Positions 23,898 through 31,998 of a stretch of DNA of 32,181 nucleotides are shown piece after piece (position 1 is the first letter of the stretch; each line of letters begins with the position of its first letter). The notes below the pieces were generated by a model. It was not told the DNA's origin. It saw nothing but the letters and a program-made list of their open reading frames with translations, and ran no database searches. The translations under genes and the position numbers were made by a program. The stretch spans positions 1-32,181 of the forward strand of contig DEWI01000169.1 in assembly GCA_002363575.1 (NCBI GenBank). Reading direction: 5' to 3'. The DNA comes from Verrucomicrobia bacterium UBA3214. Its GTDB lineage: Bacteria; Verrucomicrobiota; Kiritimatiellia; RFP12; UBA1067.

Positions 23898-25091
23898 TCA
23901 GGCCCTGGAGTTTCTGGCGATCCTGCCGACGGAAAGAATCGTGCCGACGGCGAAGAACGCGCTGAGCATGTTGGTGCCGCCGTAGGAGAAGAAAGGCAGC
24001 GCCATTCCCTTCGTAGGCAAGGCTTCGGATACGACGCCGAGATTGAAGAACGCCTGGAAGAATATCAAGAACGCCATGCCGATCGCCAGATACCTGCCGA
24101 GGCGATCCACCGCAGAGCGCGCTATCCACACGCTGATGCCGAAAAACACCGCGAAAAGGAGGATTACCGCGATGGAAAAGCCAAGCCCCAGCTCCTCCGC
24201 GCCGATCGCGAATATGAAGTCCGTATGCGCTTCCGGGAGATACGAATACTTCTGCATGGAGTTGTAAAGCCCCACGCCAGTGACGCCGCCGCGCTGGATC
24301 GCGACGAGCGATTGCTCCGCCTGGTAGGCGGCGCGCTCCGCCGCCGCGTCGCTCGCCGCGCCTCCCGCCGCCGCGCCGCCCAGGAAGGACGGCGCGCCGC
24401 CGGCGAAAGCGAAGATTCTGGCCATGCGGTTGGCGTTCGTGAAGACTTTGTAGCCGCCGACGCACGCGCCGAGAAGCACGAAAGGCACGAAATGCAAGAG
24501 GCGCACGCCGGCCACGAACATGACGAGGAAGCCCGAGGCCGCTATCACCATCGTCGAACCGAAATCCGGCTCCAGCATCACAGGCCCCGCCATCAGGCCG
24601 ATGAAAATCACGGGGTACAGCGCGCCGCGCCGGAACTGCTCGACCCGCCAACCAGCCTTGTCGAGAAACACGGAGACGATTATCACCGTCGCCAGCTTGG
24701 CGAATTCGCTCGGCTGCAAATTCACCGGGCCGAGCTTTATCCAGCGGTGCGAGCCGTTGATCGCGCGCTCGCGGAAAACGAGAAGCAGCAGAACGAATAC
24801 GACGCCGTAGAACAGCACGCACGCGATCCAGTTCTCGCGCCATTTGCGGTAGTCGGTGAACGCGGCGACGGCGGCGACGACAACGCCCGCCGCCAGATAC
24901 GCGAACTGCCGCTTCATGAAGAAATAGACGTCGCCGTGATGGAGGCGCGCGGCGTTGGCGCCGCTCGCGCTCGTCAAGACAACCAGCCCCAGCGCGACAA
25001 GCGCCGCGACGGAGAGGACGAAAATGCAGAGCGGGAGCATCGCGCTGCCGCGCGACACCCCCGCTTCCTTCCAGGGAAAACCGTCTCCCAT
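23898..25091 (-). CDS. ftsW: FtsW/RodA-type peptidoglycan glycosyltransferase, probably FtsW
   Basis: This SEDS-family membrane enzyme polymerises lipid II into glycan strands, with a class B penicillin-binding protein as partner. The 397-residue protein has about ten membrane segments and the family landmarks NGSHRWIKLGPVNLQPSEFA, LEPDFGSTMVI, GLYNSMQKYSYLPEAHTDFI, FAIGAEELG and a C-terminal PFFSYGGTNML. An Ala/Gly-rich insertion follows the fourth landmark region (GGAAAGGAASDAAAERAAY). Placement between murD and xseA favours FtsW over RodA. The ATG at 25091 has no ribosome binding site. A GTG at 25058 has AAGGA seven bases upstream and may be the real start, giving a shorter cytoplasmic N-terminus. 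Confidence 0.9.
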   Translation of the reverse strand: MGDGFPWKEAGVSRGSAMLPLCIFVLSVAALVALGLVVLTSASGANAARLHHGDVYFFMKRQFAYLAAGVVVAAVAAFTDYRKWRENWIACVLFYGVVFVLLLLVFRERAINGSHRWIKLGPVNLQPSEFAKLATVIIVSVFLDKAGWRVEQFRRGALYPVIFIGLMAGPVMLEPDFGSTMVIAASGFLVMFVAGVRLLHFVPFVLLGACVGGYKVFTNANRMARIFAFAGGAPSFLGGAAAGGAASDAAAERAAYQAEQSLVAIQRGGVTGVGLYNSMQKYSYLPEAHTDFIFAIGAEELGLGFSIAVILLFAVFFGISVWIARSAVDRLGRYLAIGMAFLIFFQAFFNLGVVSEALPTKGMALPFFSYGGTNMLSAFFAVGTILSVGRIARNSRA

Positions 25092-25120
25092 CGCGTAGAA
25101 CCGGCTTGCCCGCAGGCGGC

Positions 25121-26335
25121 TTATTCGGCGTCGGCAGGCAAACGGATGGTCTGGCCGGGCACGAGCTGGTCGTTGTCGCCCATGTTGTTGAGCTCGCGAA
25201 TCACGGAAGGATCGATGCCGAAGGAAATCGACAGCGCCGTGATGTCCTCGCCCTTGAGAACGACGTACGAGATGTAGTCGCCGTTCTGGCCGGCGGCCTG
25301 CGCAGACGCCGCGGGAGCGGCCTCCGGAGCCTTGGCAGCGCCCGTCTCGTTATCTTCGGGAACTTCGATATTGGCGGCGGCAGGCTCCTCGACGACGGGC
25401 GGCTGCACCGTCTCGGCGACGGCGGCAGGCGCGGCAGGCGCAGGCGCCGCGGGCTTCGCCGCGGACTTGGCGACCGCCTTGGCCACAGCCGCGGGGGCGG
25501 CGGGCTGGGCCGCGCCATCCTTGGCGGGGAGCTTGAGCTTCTGGCCGATGCGGATGTTGCCGTTAGAGAGGCCGTTGAGATCCATGAGCTGCTTGGAGGT
25601 GACGCCGTTGGCGGCAGCCAGACGGCTCACGCAATCGCCGCTCTTGACGACGTAATCGCGCGTCGGGCCGTTGTAAGGGCCGGCGGGCGCCTTCTTGGCG
25701 GCAGGCGCCGCGGCGGCGGCGGCAGGCGCGGCATATTCGCCCAGCTCTACCTTCGCGGGAAGCGTGAGCGGCTTGCCTACGCGGATCGTATCGCCCTTGA
25801 GCTGCGGATTCGCCTTGCGGATGGAATCGAGCTTGATGTTGAAGCGGCGCGAGATGATCGAGAGCGTATCGCCGGGACGCACGATGTACGTCGTCGTGCC
25901 TTCGGCGGCTGCGCCGGCGGCGGCGCCGGGCTTGACCGCGCACTTGCAATCGGCCGCGCCGCACGCGCACGGGGCGTCGTGCACCGTGCCGGGCGCGCAC
26001 TTGCAGCCGGCGGCGGGCTTCACGGTGCACTTGCAATCGGCCGCGCCGCACGCGCACGGGGCGTCATGTACCGTGCCGGGCAGGCAGGTGCAACCGGTCT
26101 TCTCGATCGTGATATCCGGGGTCGCGGAAGCGCCGCCCGTTCCGGGCTGGCCGGGTTCATCGTCGGCGACCGGCTTGACGTCCGGCGTCAAGACAGGCTT
26201 GTTCGCCACTTCGCCGGAAGCAGGCTTGACATCATTCTGCGCGCCTCTCTTTGCCGGTGGGACGTAATCTGGATCCATGCAGCCGGCGACAATGGCGACA
26301 GCCGCCGCGCCCAATACCATTCCGAGCTTCTTCAT
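25121..26335 (-). CDS. Lipoprotein with three LysM domains and two metallothionein-like Cys repeats
   Basis: The 404-residue protein starts with a lipoprotein signal (lipobox VAGC, Cys19). A Pro-rich linker leads to two tandem 29-residue repeats at residues 82-110 and 111-139. Each has six cysteines in the pattern CxC-x9-CxC-x4-CxC, including CACGAADCKC. Three LysM domains follow (starting about YIVRPGDTLSIIS, YVVKSGDCVSRLA and YVVLKGEDITALS), separated by Ala/Pro-rich linkers. LysM domains bind the glycan of peptidoglycan, so the protein probably links the outer membrane to the wall. The Cys repeats look like a metal-binding module or a disulfide-stapled stalk. The ATG overlaps the murD stop as ATGA, with AAGGA upstream. 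Its place between murD and ftsW suggests a role in wall growth or division. Confidence 0.88.
   Translation of the reverse strand: MKKLGMVLGAAAVAIVAGCMDPDYVPPAKRGAQNDVKPASGEVANKPVLTPDVKPVADDEPGQPGTGGASATPDITIEKTGCTCLPGTVHDAPCACGAADCKCTVKPAAGCKCAPGTVHDAPCACGAADCKCAVKPGAAAGAAAEGTTTYIVRPGDTLSIISRRFNIKLDSIRKANPQLKGDTIRVGKPLTLPAKVELGEYAAPAAAAAAPAAKKAPAGPYNGPTRDYVVKSGDCVSRLAAANGVTSKQLMDLNGLSNGNIRIGQKLKLPAKDGAAQPAAPAAVAKAVAKSAAKPAAPAPAAPAAVAETVQPPVVEEPAAANIEVPEDNETGAAKAPEAAPAASAQAAGQNGDYISYVVLKGEDITALSISFGIDPSVIRELNNMGDNDQLVPGQTIRLPADAE
25919..26092 (-). repeat. Tandem 87-bp duplication encoding the Cys-rich repeats
   Basis: Two in-frame 87-bp copies (26006-26092 and 25919-26005) encode the two 29-residue Cys-rich repeats of the LysM lipoprotein. 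A core spanning the HDAPCACGAADCKC codons is nearly identical at the DNA level, which points to recent duplication or gene conversion. Such a repeat could gain or lose copies between strains. Confidence 0.85.
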
Positions 26336-27486
26336 CTTTTGTCTTTTCCTTTTTTTACGAGTCGCGCGAAAACGTCTCCGCGTTCCTCGAAACTTTTAAA
26401 TTGATCGTAGCTCGCCGCGCCGGGCGAGAGAAGCACCGTATCGCCGGGCTCCGCCTCGCGCCGGGCCTCCTCGACGGCACGTTCCAGGGTGCCGCAAACC
26501 ATGCATTCGACCGCCCCGGACCATGCCGACGCGAAACTCCCCGCCGAGCGCCCAATAGTATACACTTTTCTTGCCTTGCCGCGCAAGGGGGCAATTGCAA
26601 TTTTTAAGTCGTCGCCCTTGGCAAGCCCGCCCGCCACGAGGCGGACGCGGCCGGGCGCCATGGCGACGCCTGCGGCGAGCGCCGCGATGCTGGTGGCTTT
26701 CGAGTCGTCGATATACAAGACGCCCCCCTCTTCGAGGACGGGCTGCATGCGGTGGGGCAGCGGCTCGAAAGAGACGAACGCGCGGCGTATGGCGGCGTCG
26801 TCGAGGCCGGCGGCGCGCAGCAGCGCTATCGCGATTTCGCCGTTGCGGCGCAACACGGCATTGTCGAAATACGAGCCTGCGAGAAGCCCGGCGGCGCCGG
26901 CGGGCGGCGCAGGATCGAGCGAGCCGTCGATCGCGTGCGTCGCGAAAGAGAGGAGTTTGCGCTTGAGCGCGTGGTAGGTGGCGATATCGCCGTGCCTGTC
27001 GAGGTGGTCCTCCTGGAGATTCAAGATCGCCGCCGCTTCGAAGGCGTCGCGCGGCAGCTGCGTGGTCTCCATCTGGAAGCTCGAGACTTCGACGACGGCG
27101 AAACGCGCAAGCTCCTCGCGCAGCGCCACTTCGCACACGCAGGTGCCGTAGTTCCCGCACGGCACGCCGCCCAGCGCGTCCGCCACGAGCTTGACGACGC
27201 TGGATTTGCCTTTCGAGCCTGTGACGGCGAGCAGGCGCGCGCCGCGCCTCAGCAGTTCCTCCACGCCGAGCGCGAGCTCGCTTTTCAGAGGAATCGCGCG
27301 CGCGCGGCACGCGGCGATCCACGGATGCGAAAGCGCTATCCCCGGCGAGACGACGGCGAACTCCACCTCGCCCTCCGGGAGCGCGTCGTCCCCTTCCAGC
27401 GAAATCACGTCATAGCCTTTGCGCGCGAGCAGCCTTTCTGCGGCCCGCCCGCTCCTGCCTTTGCCGAATACGAATGCCCGTTTCAT
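26332..27486 (-). CDS. murD: UDP-N-acetylmuramoyl-L-alanine--D-glutamate ligase
   Basis: MurD adds D-glutamate to UDP-MurNAc-L-Ala in the cytoplasm. The 384-residue protein has an N-terminal Rossmann-like domain (AFVFGKGRSGRAAERLLARK; FAVVSPGI), the ATP loop AVTGSKGKSSVVKL, VVEVSSFQMETT, LNLQEDHLDRHG, LPHRMQPV, YIDDSKATS, and LLSPGAASYDQFKSFEERGD. The loop reads GSKGKSS rather than the usual GTNGKS(T). The protein is about 60 residues shorter than typical MurD, with the loss mainly in the central domain, where the usual HNxxN segment is degenerate (FDNAVLRRNGEIAIALLRA). All catalytic landmarks remain, so it is probably active. It precedes the LysM lipoprotein gene with a four-base overlap. 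Confidence 0.93.
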   Translation of the reverse strand: MKRAFVFGKGRSGRAAERLLARKGYDVISLEGDDALPEGEVEFAVVSPGIALSHPWIAACRARAIPLKSELALGVEELLRRGARLLAVTGSKGKSSVVKLVADALGGVPCGNYGTCVCEVALREELARFAVVEVSSFQMETTQLPRDAFEAAAILNLQEDHLDRHGDIATYHALKRKLLSFATHAIDGSLDPAPPAGAAGLLAGSYFDNAVLRRNGEIAIALLRAAGLDDAAIRRAFVSFEPLPHRMQPVLEEGGVLYIDDSKATSIAALAAGVAMAPGRVRLVAGGLAKGDDLKIAIAPLRGKARKVYTIGRSAGSFASAWSGAVECMVCGTLERAVEEARREAEPGDTVLLSPGAASYDQFKSFEERGDVFARLVKKGKDKR

Positions 27487-27508
27487 GCGATTCTCCGCGT
27501 CCGCGCAC

Positions 27509-28597
27509 CTACTTCTCGAGCGCGGCTACGACGCGCGCGACGTCCTCGCCGGTCATTCCGGAGCCGGAGGGCAGGCAGAGGCCGCGCGCGAAAAGCTCCT
27601 CCGCGACCGCGCCGCCGTACACCTTGCAGCCGCGGAAGACCGGCTGCATGTGCAGAGGCTTCCAGACGGGCCGCGCCTCGATATCGGCGGCGGCGAGCGC
27701 CGCGAGCGCCGCGTCCCTTCGCCCGCGCGTCGGCATGAGCGCGACGCTGAGCCAGTTGTTTTCGCCTTCCACGGGCGGGAGCATCTCGAAGCGCCTGGCG
27801 TATTCCGCCTTGATCGCCGCGCGGCGCTCGATGAATTTCCCTAGCTTGCCAAGCTGCGCGATGCCTATGGCGGCGAGTATGTTGCTCAATCTGTAGTTGT
27901 AGCCGACTTCGACATGCTCGTACCACGGGAAAGGCTCGCGGCTCTGCTGGCTGCGCTTGCGCGCGCGCGCCGCCACGCCTTCGTCGTCGGTCAGCAGCGC
28001 GCCGCCTCCGGACGTCGTGACGATCTTGTTGCCGTTGAATGAATAGACCGCGAGAGCGCCGGCCGCGCCCGACGGCCTTTCCGCGCCGTCGCGGCCGCGA
28101 TGCCGCGCGCCCACCGCCTCCGCGGCGTCGCTCACGAAAACCGCGCCGCGGCGCGCCGCGATTTCCGCGATCTCGTCCGTCTGCGCGCAGCGCCCGTACA
28201 AATCCACGGAGACGACCATCGCGCGGCGCGATGCGTCAAGTTCGTCCAGCGCCTGCTCGAGGAGCCGTGGATCCATGTTGCCCGTCCTGTCGCAATCGAC
28301 GAAGACGACGCGCGCGCCACGATGCCACGCCGGGCCAACCGTCGCCATGAATGTAAGCGTCGGCGCTATTACCGTCCATTCCGTGCCCACGCCGTATTCC
28401 GCCATCGCCAGATCCAGCGCGGCCGTGCCGCTCGCCAGCGCGACGGCGTGCCTGCGCCCCGCATGCGCGGCGAGGAGGCGCTCGAATTCATCGACTTGCG
28501 GGCCGCACGGCGCGACATAGTTGGAGTCGAACGCGGCGCGCACCGCCATCCGCTCCTCTTCGCCGACGCACGGCGGCGATAGAAAAAGTCTGCCCAT
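27509..28597 (-). CDS. DegT/DnrJ/EryC1-family PLP-dependent aminotransferase
   Basis: The 362-residue protein has the family pattern: LSPPCVGEEERMAVRAAFDS, ALASGTAALDLAM, APTLTFMATVGPAWHRGARV, VSDAAEAVGARHRG, the PLP-binding lysine in YSFNGNKIVTTSGGGALL, and VGYNYRLSNILAAIGIAQL. Such enzymes transaminate keto-sugar nucleotides to amino sugars used in surface polysaccharides or glycoproteins; the sequence is closest in style to the PglE/EpsN group. No other amino-sugar pathway gene is nearby. The ATG at 28597 has a GGGAG site and fits the family start. The gene lies between the BatD-like gene and murD, 22 bases before murD, probably in the same operon. Confidence 0.87.
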   Translation of the reverse strand: MGRLFLSPPCVGEEERMAVRAAFDSNYVAPCGPQVDEFERLLAAHAGRRHAVALASGTAALDLAMAEYGVGTEWTVIAPTLTFMATVGPAWHRGARVVFVDCDRTGNMDPRLLEQALDELDASRRAMVVSVDLYGRCAQTDEIAEIAARRGAVFVSDAAEAVGARHRGRDGAERPSGAAGALAVYSFNGNKIVTTSGGGALLTDDEGVAARARKRSQQSREPFPWYEHVEVGYNYRLSNILAAIGIAQLGKLGKFIERRAAIKAEYARRFEMLPPVEGENNWLSVALMPTRGRRDAALAALAAADIEARPVWKPLHMQPVFRGCKVYGGAVAEELFARGLCLPSGSGMTGEDVARVVAALEK

Positions 28598-28655
28598 TTG
28601 TCTCTCCCGCCTTTCAATCAACTTTGCCGCCTGCCCGGTCGCCGCGCGGCGTCTT

Positions 28656-30641
28656 TCATTGCGCGTCGCGCGTCCAGCCGGCGTGCCGTCCGGTATCGAC
28701 GCGCCGCCACTCCCCCTTGCGTTCGGTGACGGCCGGCTCTGGCGCGCCGTCCGGCAGCACCGTGCGCTCTACTACCGGCGCGCTCTCCGAAGGCGCGAAG
28801 CGCAGCACCAGCGTGCGGCCGGCCGCCGCCTCGGCGTCCTTGTCGATCGCGACGGCGGCGTTCGCCGCGTCGTCGCCGGTGACGTACTCCAGGCGCACCG
28901 GCTTGCTGCGCGCCCACTTGTACTCGCGCGTCTTCGTATCGTAGTAGCAAAGCGTCTGCGGAGGTATCACATCCGAACCGCTCGCGACGAAATACCGCTC
29001 CCAGACAAGCTCGCGCCCGCCCTTGCGCGACAATACGTCATCCACGGCGCCGAGCGGCATGTAGCCGTCGTAGAGCAGGCGGCAGCGCACGCGCACCACG
29101 TCGTTCGTCGCGACTTTCGTGCGGTCGGCCGTCTGCGAAAGCGCGAACGACGTGCCGATCGCCCCGGAGAAGCCTTTTGGCTGGTTCTCCGTCGGGAGCG
29201 GTTTGATGTCCACCGGAATCTGCGCGGAACGCTCCGAGAACGGCATGGAGAACCCCATCATGAAGCCGCGCGAACGGAAGGAGTACTGGCCCGTCACGGT
29301 GAAGCCCATTTCGCCCTTGAAAGGCACGTCGTAGCGCACGGGGAACGCCGCGCGTATCACACGGTTCGAGGGATTGGCGCTCGCGCCGTCCGCCAACTGC
29401 TGCCCGGGGCCTGTCGCGACCATGCCGAACATTTCGTCCGGCTGGATGGATATGCCGCTCAGCTCCACCGAACGCGGCGCTTCCACGGACAATACAAATT
29501 CGAAGGCCTGTCCGATTTGCACGTCGTTTGTCGAAAGCGCCACGGAGACGCCGATCTCCGGCGGCGGCACTTCCTTGCCGTTTACAATCATCTTCGACTG
29601 CATCTGGCCGCCGCCGAACGACATCGATTGCGAAAAGCCCCCGCCGCCGAAGTTCATGAGCTGCTCCATCTGATCGAGCATTTCCTGCTGCCTGCGCTCT
29701 ATCTCCTCGAACATGCTCGCCGTAGAGGAGCGACGAGTGCGCTGCTGCGCCCCCTGCGCCCCCTGCGCCTCCTGCGCGAAGCCGGCGAGCGCTGCGCAAA
29801 GCGCCACCGCCGCCAGTCGGCGTATCAACCGCCCGCTTGCGAAGAAAAACGCCGCCAGCGCCGCCAGCGCTAGCGCGACGATGAGCGAGCGCCCTTTCCA
29901 GGCGTGGCGCAGCAGCGGACGCAGCGCGATGCGCCACGCGGGAAGCTCCTGCGCGGCGTCGCCGTTCTTGCGCGCGAGCGCCGCGACGATGCCGCGCTCG
30001 ATCTGCGGCGTCTGGCCCGTCAGCCACTCGAGACGGTAATATATTTTCAGCGCCTTCGCCCAATTGCCGTCGATCGTGTGCGCCGCCGCCTCGTTCAGGC
30101 GCGCCTCGGGAAAATCGAAGGCCGCAAACGCCTCCGCCGTCGCCTTCGCGCACGCCTTGCGCCACGCGAACGCTTCGTCGGCGCCGAGCGCGCGCGACGC
30201 CACGGCGATCGTTATGCCGTCGGGCATGGGCAGCGCGGCGCCGCATTCGTCGCCGCCTGAAAGCGCGGCATGCACTCCCGGACGGACGTGCACGGGAATC
30301 GAACGCGTCGCCGCCGAGCCGCCTTCCCATGTGAACTCCAGCGCGGGGAAATACTGCACGCCTTCGCGCAGCGGGCGCACGCGGTACGAGAGGCGGCGCG
30401 CCGATTCGCCCGTCGCGGTCTTCGCGCTGGCGTCGTCGATCTTCCATACCGTCGCATCGACTTCGCGCGAAAGCTCCGGCGGATGCAGGTCCCTGTCGGC
30501 GGTGCCGCGGAATTCTATCGTCAGCGTAAGCGGATCGCCGACGCGCACATTATTCGCGTCGAAACTGGCGCGCGCGCTCATTCTATCGCCGCTTATACCG
30601 TTCAGAACTATCGCGGCGACCGTCAAATACGTCGATAACAT
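28656..30641 (-). CDS. BatD-like protein with an unusual two-part architecture
   Basis: The 661-residue protein has two BatD-like (oxygen tolerance family) parts. Residues 22-130 form a BatD-type beta domain (VRVGDPLTLTIEFRG; LSYRVRPLREGVQYFPALEF). Residues 150-250 are helical, with a BatE-like stretch around GNWAKALKIYYRLEWLTGQT. Two hydrophobic segments follow (about 252-268 and 275-290). The second, LIRRLAAVALCAALAGFA, looks like an internal signal peptide. Residues 310-661 carry a Gln/Met helix and then further BatD-type domains (VSVALSTNDVQIGQAFEFVL; EMGFTVTGQYSFRSRGF; RVRCRLLYDGYMPLG). The whole suggests a fusion of two bat-type proteins. Bat proteins are cell-envelope proteins often linked to MoxR ATPases. 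No moxR, batA or batB gene is in the window. The start has a GGAAGG site. Confidence 0.78.
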   Translation of the reverse strand: MLSTYLTVAAIVLNGISGDRMSARASFDANNVRVGDPLTLTIEFRGTADRDLHPPELSREVDATVWKIDDASAKTATGESARRLSYRVRPLREGVQYFPALEFTWEGGSAATRSIPVHVRPGVHAALSGGDECGAALPMPDGITIAVASRALGADEAFAWRKACAKATAEAFAAFDFPEARLNEAAAHTIDGNWAKALKIYYRLEWLTGQTPQIERGIVAALARKNGDAAQELPAWRIALRPLLRHAWKGRSLIVALALAALAAFFFASGRLIRRLAAVALCAALAGFAQEAQGAQGAQQRTRRSSTASMFEEIERRQQEMLDQMEQLMNFGGGGFSQSMSFGGGQMQSKMIVNGKEVPPPEIGVSVALSTNDVQIGQAFEFVLSVEAPRSVELSGISIQPDEMFGMVATGPGQQLADGASANPSNRVIRAAFPVRYDVPFKGEMGFTVTGQYSFRSRGFMMGFSMPFSERSAQIPVDIKPLPTENQPKGFSGAIGTSFALSQTADRTKVATNDVVRVRCRLLYDGYMPLGAVDDVLSRKGGRELVWERYFVASGSDVIPPQTLCYYDTKTREYKWARSKPVRLEYVTGDDAANAAVAIDKDAEAAAGRTLVLRFAPSESAPVVERTVLPDGAPEPAVTERKGEWRRVDTGRHAGWTRDAQ

Positions 30642-30725
30642 ACTGCCTTCCCGTGCATATTTTGAAAATCTGTCAAGCTGTCGATTCCCATGCCCGGCCG
30701 CGGCGCGCCAGCGTCGCGCAGCCCC

Positions 30726-31589
30726 TCACCACTGCGGCTTGACCGTGAACTTGACATCTACCGTCTTGTATTCGCGCAAAAACGCATCCGAAAGCCCGCG
30801 CACGCGCTTGACAAGCGCCGCCGCCCTTTTCACCGTGGCGTCCGCCGACGGATCGCCGGAGCTTTGCTTGAGCCGCCAATCGACTACGCGCCCGGATGCG
30901 TCGAACTGCACGGAGAGAATCATCTCGCGCAGCGAAGTCGAATACGGAGGGGACTCCCACTTGTCGTGGAACGTTTTCGTGATGATCGAGATGCAATGCT
31001 GCAAATCGCTCGTGGCGAGCTGCTCCGTGCGCCCCGCCGTGTAGCCCTGCGCGAGTAGCTTCTGGATCTCGTCGTCGGAAAGCGTCTTGCGACCCGTCCT
31101 GCCGTTCGTCGCACGGCGCGGCGGCGTCTCTTTGGGCGCCTTGACGACTTTCGCGCTCTCGAGCATCCGCTTCATGCGCTCTTCGCGAAGCTCCTTGGCG
31201 CTTTTCTTCGGCTTCTCCTCCTTGGGCTTCTCCGGCTTGGGCTTCTCCGCCTTGGGTTTTTCCTCCTTGGGCTTTTCCTCGTTTATCAAGGCGTCCGGGA
31301 CATTTTCCGGCGGCGGAGGAGGCGGAGTTTCTTCCACTTCCACTGGCTTCGGCGCCGGCGGCGGCGGCGTCTCCGGCGGCTTCTCGACAGGCGGCGGCTC
31401 GTTTTCGTCGCCGTCCAGATTCTCGTGCAGCACGACGGTCATGTCGATCGGGATGACTTCTTCCTTCGGCTTGAAAGATACCGCAGCCATGAGCGCGCAA
31501 ATGCCGAAAAAAACAAAATGCACCCCAAGCGCAAGCGCTACATTCGTCGCGCTCGCCAACTTTTCAGGATTCTTTCGACCGTCGAGCAT
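30726..31589 (-). CDS. TolA/TonB-like energy transducer
   Basis: The 287-residue protein has one N-terminal membrane segment (about residues 15-38), a Pro-rich stretch (residues 64-97), a charged repeat of EKPKx units at residues 104-129 (a 15-bp repeat at 31203-31280), and a helical region. The C-terminal domain from about 190 is TonB/TolA-like: HCISIITKTFHDKWESPPYS, ILSVQFDASGRVVDWRLKQS, and FTVKPQW at the end. It should span the periplasm and pass proton-motive energy to the outer membrane together with ExbB/ExbD or TolQ/TolR, none of which is adjacent. The ATG at 31589 lies only ten bases after the -10 box. AGGGGGTGA directly before the ATG may be too close to act as a ribosome binding site. 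It is probably the first gene of the operon down to xseA. Confidence 0.84.
   Translation of the reverse strand: MLDGRKNPEKLASATNVALALGVHFVFFGICALMAAVSFKPKEEVIPIDMTVVLHENLDGDENEPPPVEKPPETPPPPAPKPVEVEETPPPPPPENVPDALINEEKPKEEKPKAEKPKPEKPKEEKPKKSAKELREERMKRMLESAKVVKAPKETPPRRATNGRTGRKTLSDDEIQKLLAQGYTAGRTEQLATSDLQHCISIITKTFHDKWESPPYSTSLREMILSVQFDASGRVVDWRLKQSSGDPSADATVKRAAALVKRVRGLSDAFLREYKTVDVKFTVKPQW
31203..31280 (-). repeat. 15-bp tandem repeat encoding EKPKx units
   Basis: Five degenerate copies of a 15-bp unit encode the EKPKx repeats (residues 104-129) of the TolA/TonB-like protein. Such repeats set the length of the periplasm-spanning rod and can vary in copy number. Confidence 0.75.
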
Positions 31590-31598
31590 TCACCCCCT

Positions 31599-31607
31599 AT
31601 TATACCA
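31599..31607 (-). promoter_or_regulatory. Extended -10 promoter of the TolA/TonB-like operon
   Basis: The minus strand reads AGTAAAATATGGTATAATAG. TGGTATAAT is a perfect extended -10 box with no clear -35. Transcription would begin near 31592, two to four bases before the ATG at 31589. Confidence 0.75.
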
Positions 31608-31726
31608 TATTTTACTCCCCCATGCTCCGCCGCGCCGCAAAGTGCGCAGAACACGCGATTCGTTATGATAATATGCTCCCAATCAAAAAAACAGGTTCTT
31701 TCGGAAGCGGCCCGTTCGTCAAATAC

Positions 31727-31761
31727 TGTGCACCATAGTAAAATACAGGCATGTGTACCAT
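31727..31761 (+). promoter_or_regulatory. Direct repeats flanking a -10-like box
   Basis: TGTGCACCAT at 31727-31736 and TGTGTACCAT at 31752-31761 match at nine of ten positions and are 25 bp apart. TAAAAT at 31739-31744 lies between them, and an ATG occurs six bases after it at 31751. The layout resembles an autoregulated promoter with operators on both sides. Confidence 0.4.
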
Positions 31762-31993
31762 GTCAAGAAAGTCAATTGCCGATTTGGACCGCGCGTTCAA
31801 GGACCTGCCGCGGATCAAGCCGTTCGCCGCCGCCTCGTCAGAAGGCGGCGCCCGACGTGGGCTGACTGCGCCAAGTGCACGCGCGCCGAAACACACCGCC
31901 GCGCGCGCGCCATCTGCTCTCGTTCGAGGGAATCGACTCGCCACACCTGCAATCCGCGTTTACGGTATCGACATTCCGGCACATTTGACTTGA
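31751..31993 (+). CDS. Doubtful small open frame, unknown function
   Basis: The frame encodes 80 residues, starting MCTMSRKSIADLDRAFKDLP. The first 25 residues look like a plausible protein start, with a charged helix. The rest is Arg/Ala-rich and low in complexity, as expected of non-coding GC-rich DNA, so a frameshift or a chance frame is possible. The ATG at 31751 lies six bases after TAAAAT, like the leaderless starts elsewhere in the window; an ATG at 31760 is an alternative. No ribosome binding site and no family match are visible. Confidence 0.25.
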   Translation: MCTMSRKSIADLDRAFKDLPRIKPFAAASSEGGARRGLTAPSARAPKHTAARAPSALVRGNRLATPAIRVYGIDIPAHLT

Positions 31994-31998
31994 CCGCC

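Larger units (their letters stand above)
31605..31998. other. 394-base stretch without a recognised gene
   Basis: Between the TolA-like promoter and the carB stop codon I recognise no gene family in any frame. The part from about 31660 to 31790 is AT-rich compared with the rest of the window. It contains a run of seven A at 31684-31690 and a promoter-like TAAAAT at 31739-31744 flanked by direct repeats. From about 31800 on it is GC-rich. It may hold one short gene on the plus strand, or be a decayed remnant. Confidence 0.5.

Noticed and set aside
30642..30725. Promoter for the BatD-like gene from TTGACA at 30671-30676 (minus strand)
   Set aside because: No -10 box occurs at a workable distance and the extended -10 seen elsewhere is missing. 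The gap of 84 bases fits an operon.
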